Assembly (NCBI GenBank): GCA_003864495.1
Contig: ML133387.1
Coordinates: 1,673,905 to 1,737,904, forward strand
Direction: 5' to 3'
Length of the DNA: 64,000 nucleotides
Origin: Nemopilema nomurai
Taxonomy: Eukaryota; Cnidaria; Scyphozoa; Rhizostomeae; Rhizostomatidae
The notes below the pieces were generated by a model that was given only the letters and a program-made list of their open reading frames with translations, did no database searches and was not told where the DNA came from. Shown in pieces: positions 12,602 to 21,785 of this stretch. Position numbers and translations under genes: made by a program. Positions within the stretch are counted from its first letter, which is position 1; every line of letters starts with the position of its first letter.

Positions 12602-13177
12602 TTATTCTTCTCTGTCTTCAAATTCATCCTCATCTCTTTCTGGATTCCACTCCTCATCATTTTCAGCGAAACTTTTGTAGGAATCAGAATCACTGTCTTC
12701 CTCTTCAACTGTCTTCCTGTTTTTCCTGGGCTTAGTTGGCTGTCCTTGTTTTGACTTGCTGAATTTCTTTATTTTACATTATAGATAATTGATTGCCTAC
12801 AAACAAAGCATAAATGAGAAAAGGGTTACAAAAAGTAATTTATATGGAAATGAAATGGAATTTAAATTTGGCATATCAGCAAATGTTATTGTGCAAAGCG
12901 AACTTACATTATTTTGACTTGTTAATTTCCTTTTCTGTCTAATTATTTTCAGATTTTGGCGATTCACTCAAGTTTTTCAATCTCAAGGTTTTCACCTTGC
13001 AATCTTGACAGGCTAAACTTGACACATCTGGAAATGAAGTTGCTTCCATGCTGGTTTCTGTAAAGACTGTCTGCCATTTATCAGTTTTAGAAGATGTTGC
13101 TTCGTCGAATAATTGCTCTTGAATAGTTCCATTTGTGTATCCGCACAGAAGCCACATTGTATTGTATCTCTTACACC
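12602..13177 (-). pseudogene. Transposon X minus-strand gene, copy 2, frameshifted
   Basis: It corresponds to 7841-8414 of copy 1. The acidic exon (12796 to 12602) is open and differs from copy 1 by an in-frame 3-bp change (KNRKTVEEED against KNMEVEEED). The Cys-rich exon (13177 to 12939) has lost one base near 13145, which breaks the frame just before LCGYTNGT. The donor-proximal exon EMKEIQPLSLNGKKE lies near 13880-13930. This copy is dead. The in-frame indel in the acidic exon is consistent with coding in the ancestor. Confidence 0.4.
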
Positions 13178-15062
13178 CTGAAAAACAGAATGTGAATTTG
13201 GGCCACTACATTTATGGAATCCAGGGACGCCACCAAAGGGGTTTGGTAGGTGTGGTACCCCCCCCCCCTACATTGGTTATTTTTGCCAGGAAACTTGCTG
13301 GATACGCTACCTGTAACTTTTTTGCAACAATTATAACATACTAACATTTGAAACAGAAACACATAAAAGCAGCCTTTATATGAGAGTATTTATCTTTTGA
13401 CCACACCCTTAATGAGTGAGATACACCCTTTTTGTCAGCAAGAACTAATCCTTTTGGCTGCGCCCTGGGTGAATCTATACAATTTGATAAATGTTCTATA
13501 TGCATATATGTATTTTGTAAACCTTCAAATTGGAAGGGCTCAACTTTGTAGAAGATACAAAATGTTGTTTTTAATTGCAATGCCAACATTCTAAAAAATA
13601 TGTCACAATAAACACCAATTGTTTGTTATGAAAACTTTTATCACGTTGAAATTTTGATAAAACCAATTGTTTTGTTTAAATAGACAAAAAGTAGCGAGTT
13701 GTGTTTACTTTTATTCTGTTGTACCCAATCTACTTATTTTGAGGGGGAAGATTTAAACACGAGCTCCACGTTTATATATTGTAGTTAACCTTGTCATTTT
13801 ATGTATCGTATATTTTGCTTTATTTACACATTAATTAAAGGAATATATTGAAAATGAAGTAGGCAAAAAAATTAAATCTTACCTTTCTTTTTTCCCGTTT
13901 AGACTAAGAGGTTGAATTTCCTTCATTTCTGGTATAATGCCAGAACAGCATCTCGTTGTAAAAACTTTTTGTTTGTGAAACGTCGTCCCCCTCTAGTAGA
14001 CTAGCTACGCTCCTTGTATAGCAACCTGGTTCAAAATGATCTGAGCAAAGGACGGGGTTTAAAAAGTAGCTTTGGTCAAAATTTGGCCTACGCTTTCTAA
14101 CAAATTTAGTTCACTGTCGGCGTACAGTAGGGTCCTTTGGAAAGCGATGGGTGTTTAAACCCTTGGTATAACTGTCATTACAACAGCTTTTTATTGTCTA
14201 GAGTGTGTACAACACATCGTAGACCACCACGAACCTTGGTTTTGTTACCTGGCTCCATAGCTAATCTAAAGTTTCAGTACGTAGAAACGGGATGTAAATA
14301 TTACGAAACGCTGCGCGTGTCCATAACTTTACGTCACAACATTCAAAACGAGGCTAGTTAAACAGGGCGCACCGGTGCCACTTTTTGATTGAAAAATTGA
14401 AGTCAGTATTGCCCTCGTAGTTTAGCCAAAATTTCCCTAAACACATTGAAATTCTGGGTTATAAGGTAATTCATTACGGGGATTCAGAATTTAAAATAAA
14501 AAATTTGGTTTCATTTCCTCTTTAAGGACGTATAGAAATAGCTACTTAAGGGTAGATATAAAGTAGCTACTTAAGGACGTATAGAAATAGCCACTTAAGG
14601 GACGATATAAAGTAGCTACTTAAGGACGTATATATATAGCTACTTAAGGGACGATATAAAGTAGCTACTTACGGACGTATAGAAATTGCTATTTAAGGGT
14701 TGATATTAAGTAGCTACTTAAGGACGTATAGAAATAGCTACTTTAGGGTATATATAAAGTAGCTACTTAAGGACGTATAGAAAAAGATACCTTAGGGTAT
14801 ATATAAAGTAGCTACTTAAGGACGTATAGAAATAGCTACTTTGGGGTATATATAAAGTAGCTAATTAAGGACGTATAGAAATTGCTACTTAAGGGTTGAT
14901 ATTAAGTAGCTACTTAAGGACGTATAGAAATAGCTATTTAAGGGAAGATATGAAGTAGCTACTTAAGGACGTATATATATAACTACTTAAGGGTAGATAT
15001 TAAGTAGCTACTTAAGGACGTATAGAAATAGCTACTTAAGGGTAGGTATTAAGTAGCTACAT

Positions 15063-15566
15063 TAAGCAGCTACTTCGTACTTGTACCTTAAGCAGCTACT
15101 TCGTACCTGTACTTTAAGCAGCTACTTCGTACCTGTACTTTATGCAGCTACTTCGTACCTGTACCTTAAGCAGCTACTTCGTACCTGTACCTTAAGCAGC
15201 TACTTCGTACCTGTACCTTAAGCAGCTACTTCGTACCTGTACCTTAAGCAGCTACTTCGTACCTGCACCTAAGCAGTTAAGTACAGGTACGAAGTAGCTG
15301 CTTAAGGTACAGGTACGAAGTAGCTGCTTAAGGTACAGGTACGAAGTAGCTGCTTAAGGTACAGGTACGAAGTAGCTGCTTAAGGTACAGGTACGAAGTA
15401 GCTGCTTAAGGTACAGGTACGAAGTAGCTGCTTAAGGTACAGGTACGAAGTAGCTGCTTAAGGTACAGGTACGAAGTAGCTGCTTAAGGTACAGGTACGA
15501 AGTAGCTGCTTAAGGTACAGGTACGAAGTAGCTGCTTAAGGTACAGGTACGAAGTAGCTGCTTAAT
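15063..15566. repeat. 26-bp satellite core with palindrome axis at about 15275
   Basis: The left half holds about eight copies of a 26-bp unit containing CTACTTCGTACCTGTACC. The right half holds about eleven copies of its reverse complement. The axis is an 18-bp spacer, ACCTAAGCAGTTAAGTAC, at 15267-15284. The unit shares CAGCTACTT and CTTAAG with the 49-bp unit, so the two probably have a common origin. The arms are nearly identical and could form a long hairpin or cruciform. Confidence 0.95.
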
Positions 15567-16430
15567 GTAGCTACTTAATACCTACCCTTAAGTAGCTATT
15601 TCTATACGTCCTTAAGTAGCTACTTAATATCTACCCTTAAGTAGTTATTTCTATACGTCCTTAAGTAGCTACTTAATATCTACCTTAAAGTAGCTATTTC
15701 TATACGTCCTTAAGTAGCTACTAAATATCTACCGTTAAGTAGCTATATATATACGTCCTTAAGTAGCTACTTAATATCTACCCTTAAGTAGTTATTTCTT
15801 TACGTCCTTAAGTAGCTACTTAATATCTACCTTAAAGTAGCTATTTCTATACGTCCTTAAGTAGCTACTAAATATCTACCGTTAAGTAGCTATATATATA
15901 CGTCCTTAAGTAGCTACTTAATATCTACCCTTAAGTAGTTATTTCTTTACGTCCTTAAGTAGCTACTAAATATCTACTGTTAAGTAGCTATATATATACG
16001 TCCTTAAGTAGCTAATTTATATCTACCCTTAAGTAGCTATTTCTATACGTCCTTAAGTAGCTAATTTATATCTACCCTTAAGTAGCTATTTCTATACGTC
16101 CTATAGGTAGCTACTTTATAGCTACCCTTAATGTAGCTATTTCTATACGTCCTTAAGTAGCTACTTAATATCTACCGTTAAGTAGCTAAATATATACGTC
16201 CTTAAGTAGCTATTTTTTATCTATCCTTAAGTAGCTATATCTATGCGTCCTTAAGTAGCTATTTTATATCTACTCTTTAGTAGCTATATGTATAAGTCCT
16301 TAAGTAGCTACTTAATATCTACCCTTAAGTAGCTATATCTATGCGTCCTTAAGTAACTATTTTATATCTACTCTTCAGGAGCTATATCCATACGTTTTTC
16401 AGTGACTACTTTATATATACCCTACTTTCT

Positions 16431-17466
16431 GACTGTCTTTAGCTAGCTAATCATAGTTTTCATTCCATGGCAATATTTCATCAACTCTTGAGTGGCTTTT
16501 CCGTATGTGCCCTTAACCAGTAGCTGTCTTTCTGCCCCTAAGCACTCTTCCAACTTTTCCTTTGCGAAGTATCTCTGTTCAATCTACTTCTCAAGTATCT
16601 ATTTCTTCTATAGCCTTCAACAACTACTTTCTATAAGTCCTCAAGAAGTTAGTTTCTATATTATCTGAATTAGGTACTTTTGGAAGTTCTAAAACTGCTC
16701 CCTCTAGGTGTCTTTAATAAGCTCTATTGCACCTCTACTTGAAAGCTACTTTCGATCTACCTTAAAGTAACTACAGACATAACTCTTTTAGCCAACTCCC
16801 TTCTGCATATTCAAGCTAGACAAATAGTCGACATGTGTGCAAGACTGCTGTTGCTCTATTTTCCATAATCTACTTAGGTAGTTGGTTGTTGGAAGCCTTC
16901 CATACTCTGTCCGTCACATGTCCACATAGCTGTTGTTATTAGGTTTCATTCTAACACAATTGATGAAGATAGAAAGCTGATGCAATTTGTGAAAATCTTA
17001 ATTAACATTTACAAAGCAAAATAGCTTATTTTCAACTAAATTAGCGTAGTTCTGATCAGCCCTATATAAGCTGTTAAAGTCAGTTTATTTTGATTAAACA
17101 TTTGTTTCTCTTTAAAAAATTATTTTTCTTAACAGCACATTTTTATAATGTCAAGTTATAAAGCAACCTAGAGGCATTTTTACTCAAGTTTCAAGCTTGA
17201 ATCTCAGCACGGAAAAACGACAAAAATTGTTTCATACCGCAAGTGTATCATAAATGTTAATAACAAGGTTTTGATGAAAACGAAATTTCCTATTTTTAGT
17301 TAAACTAAATAAACATTGCTAAAGCACAAATTAAGTTCAGAATGAACAACTTATGAGACAAATCTATGAAAGTTTGACTAAGTTTTTGAACTCACGGAAC
17401 TCACGTTGAATCCGCCCCTTCTACCAACAGAAAAAAAACTGAAATATTGAAAGGGAAAACTTGATC
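16431..17466. other. Degenerate satellite edge and AT-rich DNA
   Basis: The first 350 bp still resemble decayed satellite units (scattered AGCTACTTT and TCTATA motifs), then the sequence becomes ordinary AT-rich DNA. It is duplicated at 32776-34250. No gene was seen. Confidence 0.6.
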
Positions 17467-19641
17467 CAGTGACGGATCCAGGGGGGTGCAAAGGGTGCTT
17501 GAGCACCGGTCAGATTTTCAGAGTTGTGTTTCGGACCAAAGTTAATTTGTGCTGAAAATCAAACTAAATAGATGTCACAAAATAAAACAAACACCTTCTA
17601 CCAATGAGAAATTCGATATTTCTTCCCTCTTTTACACGAAGATACCAAATTTCCATCTGAACTGCTTTGTTTTGATTCGCAATAGTTTAATATCAAAGTA
17701 GAGTATTTACCAGAACAAGATTCTGACAGAATTTGAATGCTGACCAGTAACAATACGAATTGCAAATTTCACCCTCCAATGAAATTCTATTATCCGATTG
17801 TATTCCGAGCACCGGTGGGTCAGTAGAATAGAGTAATCAAAAACGGAGCTAGCCAATCATCTATTTTCTCACCGGTGCTCAGATCGAATATTAGCCATCA
17901 CTTGCATTTTCACCGGTGCTCGACGTCATCAGAGCACCGGTCAGGTCGAAATAACCAATAAACGATTAGGATACTAAATGCTTGGATTCATTCGCTTGTC
18001 TTCCGTCACGGGCGTACCTCATTCGTGGGACGAGATGGATGAGTGCAAGAATCTTCTGTCGTGCTTACAAGATGCTCTTAAAAATGAACAGTTCGACGCT
18101 GTAAATAGTATTGAATTGGTGGCAATCGATGTGTTAGAGAAGGGGAGGCGAGCATACTTTCGACGTGCAATGGATGAGAATATCATTGATTCATTTGCTG
18201 ACTTCCAGCTTACCGATGGTGGGGAGAGCAAGGGGGGCCATGGTTTATAGTTTTGTTTCCTCATGGCCTATAATTTCAGATCAACTTTTATGTGTTTTTA
18301 TTTACGGAACAATGTTATTTAGGGGTTTAGGTCGCCCTTGGAATTTGCTCCTGGCAGACTTTAAAAAAAGCAACATCTTTTCTACGTTCAGAAATCGGTG
18401 TATCCACCTTTTTTCATAAGAAAGCTTATTCTTAACAGTAAAAAGTTACATGTTGAAATTATATGAGAGGCGCTACATGGCGCAAAGGGTTAATCAGCGG
18501 ACTTGAGTGACTAGGCCATGCATTTCGCAACTTTGTTCTGGATGATTTCACGACAAAATGTCATGGTGGTGATAATTGCCTTCTGAAAGTGATGGCAATT
18601 CCACGCTAATCTTTATTGACAGCCATCCTTTTGTGATTTTTCCAACTTAGGATATACACCTATTAAGTAATAGAGCAAGGTTGGAACAACGCTAACGTGA
18701 CTCTCAAATTGAATTTGCTAGAAAAGTTTCTTTCAACAAAAATGCCCAAGTTTCATCTATTCTCAAAATTCTTATCAAATCAGGTTTTTGAGTCTTAATA
18801 TTCATTTATTGTTCTTCAGGCTGAAATACCCTATCCTTTTAATTGAACGCCAAATTTTAAATGATTTATTGAATTGCCAAAGGTTGGACAGTGTAAACGA
18901 AAAATTGGATGTCAAAATAGCTGTTTCGACAAAGTGAAACTTTTTATTTTAGAAGTTGGACGTGTTCAACTTTCGTCCAACTTTCTTTTTTTCTATTCTT
19001 TAATCCCTAATCTTTTCTTTAAACCTATTGTCTTTAATGACGTGCACTGCACTTCAGGGGCTTCACTCCACCAGCCAGGTAATTTTTTGATCACGCTATT
19101 TTCTGACTTATAAAAGGCTGCTAAGTGTAAAAGTATTGAAAGAGTTTGAAAGCTGTCTTTGGAAAGCTGTCTGTTGTTATGGAGCGCGGAAAGCTGTCTT
19201 TGGGACATATGATTGCTTCTGTATCACAATAGAGGTGCATAACAGACAAAATTAACGAGCCTTGCTGAGAATGTTATCTTTGCTGGTACCTATACATCAA
19301 TTCTACTTGCAGCCTAATTTAGAAAAACTCGTTAGATTTTTCTTGTACAGAATTTTTGATCGGATTTGGAGCATAGTAAAACAGTATAACCGTAGTATAA
19401 CACTAGATCACGTTTTGTTTATTTAGTTGTAAAAGTACGAACTATGTTCTGTTATGTTTGAAATATCAAGTTTTTTTTATTCAGCATACCAAACAAAAAG
19501 GATATAAATTTCAAAACATATTATAGCTACTCTTGTTTATAGTTCATCGATACCAAATTGAATATAGGGTGTGGTAATTTTATCGGGTGTGGCACATTCA
19601 AAGTTGAGCACCGGTCAGAAAATTTCCTGGATCCGCCCCTG
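17467..19641. mobile_element. hAT-like DNA transposon, about 2.2 kb
   Basis: The left end CAGTGACGGATCCAGG and the right end CCTGGATCCGCCCCTG are imperfect inverted repeats of the CAGnGGCGGATCCAG type found on many hAT elements. The equivalent position in copy 2 (34252-34263) is empty. The flanks CTTGATC and ATTGACC are a poor 7-bp match, so the target duplication is decayed. At least five copies of GAGCACCGGTC-like motifs occur near the ends, in both orientations. No hAT dimerisation or RNase H domain can be read, so it is non-autonomous or decayed. Confidence 0.7.
17978..18250 (+). CDS. Unrecognised 90-aa frame inside the hAT-like element
   Basis: The frame begins MLGFIRLSSVTGVPHSWDE and has an amphipathic middle (ECKNLLSCLQDALKNEQFDA). 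It ends within a GGGG-rich stretch. It has higher GC than its surroundings and lies just after the CACCGGTGCTC cluster, where a transposase 5' exon would start. No domain was recognised and no second exon was found. It could be a chance frame. Confidence 0.2.
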   Translation: MLGFIRLSSVTGVPHSWDEMDECKNLLSCLQDALKNEQFDAVNSIELVAIDVLEKGRRAYFRRAMDENIIDSFADFQLTDGGESKGGHGL

Positions 19642-21141
19642 ATTGACCTTGTCTGTATGGGGGCTTGCTAAGCCACAACTTAAACGACATATTTAAGCTA
19701 CCGGTATAAAACATGTTCTTGTAACAAATTCTTAGTTTGATACTCTTTTGCTTGTGAAAATATTGAAAAGTGATGGATGACAGATACTACTTACAATAAA
19801 ATCTTTTCAAGTTAGTAAATCAGTCAATTTTACACAAACAAGTGGGGTTTATCAAAAATCTATGATAAGGCTTATATGAGAATCAGCAGCAAAAATATAA
19901 GGTAGATATCAAATTGAAATGAGATTCTTATGAAAAAGTAAATTCTTTCTCTAAACCTACTTCTAGCTAGTAATTTTGATTTGACCAAAAAAAATCTTCT
20001 TTCATGTGCAAGATTGGAGCCTAAGAATACCAAGGCAATTATTGAACTAACTCTAGTAATTCCAGGAAAGTTTCAATCATATGAAATAGCTGATAATTGA
20101 TATAGCTAAGGAAAATTATTTAATAGCTTATGGACAACAAATCTAATAATTGGTCCTATGTTAGGAGCAATATAATGAAGAGAGTTTCTGTCACTTTATT
20201 GAGACCATATATAAGATGGCAAGAAAATAAGCTTAAAAAAACAGGAAACAAGCTTTAAAACAAAAACATGGGAGGTAATTTTGAGCCTGACCAGAACCTA
20301 TCAACAGCATTGCAAACATTTCTTCTGTCAGTGTTCCAGATTCATATACCATGGTAGATTGAAATTTCAAGAAAAACCCATTTCAAGATTGAATGACAAA
20401 AAATAAAAAATTACTATCTCTCTCTAAAAAAACAACTTGCTAGGCATCGAGTGTGGGATTATTTTCAAATCACTGATGCATAACTGTGTTACAGCTTTTT
20501 CAAACAAGTTCATAATTTTTGTTTTTTTGGCCAAAAAAGAAAGAAAATATTGTATAGAGATCAAATTAATAATTTGAGCAGGTCAAATTTTAGTAATCCC
20601 CTACAGAAACTGCACAGAACAAGTGATGGCTTGTTTTTGTGTCATTAAATCAAAAGAGACCAATTATTTTAACATCTACAATCACAGCAGGGTAACTGAA
20701 GTTTTAGAAAAATTGCAAAGGGATTTAAGTTTACAATTGCTTTTACAACAATAATCCAAGTAAATTCTTCCTTTCGAAGAAGAATTTATTAAAAAGATGC
20801 AGGAATGCTAAATAAGGAATAGCAAGCAAAAATTGTAGGAAGATGGGTGAAAAAGTAATTTGCTACAAAGTAATCAAGCCACTTCTTGTCTGGATTTTAC
20901 ATAGTAATTAGTAGAACCTTTTCAATTAGTAGAATCTTTTTCAAGGTTTGCGCTTGAAAATCAGTGTGAAAATGACAAAGAAGTGTTGAAATAACTGGTG
21001 AAATTCAAACATGTTCCTTAGGCTCGATTCGAATTAACAAAAAATCAAACGAATAATTGTTTAGCTGCCATGCTCCAGAAGGAAGATTAGTGTATTTAAC
21101 AAATGATTTCATCAACAAAAAGTGCATAATTTATAATTAGC

Positions 21142-21179
21142 ATGGCTGGTATTGAAGACACTATATTAGAAATGACAAA
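21142..21179 (+). CDS. Candidate short first exon, MAGIEDTILEMT
   Basis: ATG 21142 opens 12 codons and two bases, followed by GTAGGT, a good donor. The paralogous exon at 35758-35795 reads MADIEDTILEMT. Of four base differences between them, three are silent (ATT/ATC and TTA/CTC) and one changes Gly to Asp. The donor is preserved. This pattern fits coding constraint, but the sample is tiny. No family was recognised and no second exon was found. Confidence 0.25.
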
Positions 21180-21430
21180 GTAGGTTTCTGTTACTTTTGA
21201 AATATTACATTCAGAAAAGGCAAGCGATTCTCTGTTATTCAATATTAAAATCTCTGTTACGAAACATTAAAATGACTATAAGGTCTAAGAGGAAACAATG
21301 TCACTAATACAGAGGGGCTCAGAACATAATTTTTCTAGCTGCACTGGAGGAAATGTCTCTCAAACTCAGTGCAAAGCTTCGGTGTTTAAACAAAGTCATA
21401 GGCCCATCTTTAAAAAAAAGCAGTACTCAC

Positions 21431-21623
21431 AAATGAAAAGTTCTTGCTTGTCTTTCCTATTTTCTCGATTCTTCAACTCCAATTCCTTTCTAAGCAGTTC
21501 TTGTCTCAATCTGGTAGATTCTAAGCATTCTAGGGCTTGTTCATCAAGCTTCAACTTGTTGCCAACTTGAACTTTGCACCCAGTTTGAACGTTCCCGCGA
21601 GTGAAATGGCGGGAAAATGGCAA
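21431..21623 (-). CDS. Candidate Lys/Glu-rich first exon
   Basis: From ATG 21623 the minus strand reads MPFSRHFTRGNVQTG, then KLKLDEQALE, STRLRQELLRKELELKN and RENRK. It ends at a strong donor, GTGAGTAC. The copy at 36241-36046 keeps the ATG, the frame and the donor, with Val/Ile, Cys/Ser and Glu/Asp changes and an in-frame 3-bp indel (DK against HVK). The helical, charged character suggests a coiled coil. No family was recognised and no downstream exon was identified. Most base differences change amino acids, so constraint is weak. Confidence 0.3.
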
Positions 21624-21785
21624 GCGAAGATGTCAGCAGGCAACTGTCAATCAAAAACGAGAACAATGGATCGCTCGATCCAATCTTCTACAGATGCACT
21701 TCCCCACCGCAGAGGCTTTCAAGGGGGAAAAACAACGAGAAACCGATATGATACCAATCTCCAGAAACGGTTGATACGCACTTTT

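Larger units (their letters stand above)
11346..14521. mobile_element. TTAA-flanked DNA transposon X, copy 2 (longer)
   Basis: The termini AGAGGAAATGAAACCA and its inverse lie inside TTAA duplications at 11342-11345 and 14522-14525, again within a satellite unit and in the same orientation as copy 1. At 3176 bp it retains about 565 bp (11370-11934) missing from copy 1, including an exon and a splice donor. The copies are closely similar elsewhere, but each has private lesions, so neither is active. It includes a reverse-oriented gene and a plus-strand P2X7-C-like gene, as in copy 1. Confidence 0.8.
6937..16430. repeat. Satellite locus 1: mirrored 49-bp/26-bp array
   Basis: A 49-bp unit, built of two related half-units that both begin AGCTACTTAAGG (one continuing ACGTATAGAAAT, the other GTAGATATTAAGT), fills 6937-7137, 9774-11345 and 14522-15062 in one orientation. 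The same unit fills 15567-16430 in the opposite orientation. Between them lies a mirrored 26-bp array. Two TTAA-flanked transposons split the left arm. Without them the left arm is about 2.3 kb of 49-bp units, against about 0.9 kb on the right. Units vary by single bases and AT/TA indels. No ORF or gene is involved. Confidence 0.95.
19642..21785. other. AT-rich duplicated DNA with two weak exon candidates
   Basis: Collinear with 34252-36395 in copy 2. Most of it shows no coding signal: the frames are short and drift between the copies. Two small candidates are listed separately (21142-21179 plus, 21431-21623 minus). TTTCCCGCC-like motifs near 21590-21610 resemble E2F sites, but this is weak evidence. 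Confidence 0.4.

Noticed and set aside
15063..15566. Possible CRISPR-like array
   Set aside because: Units are contiguous with no unique spacers, the array is mirrored, and the genome is eukaryotic.
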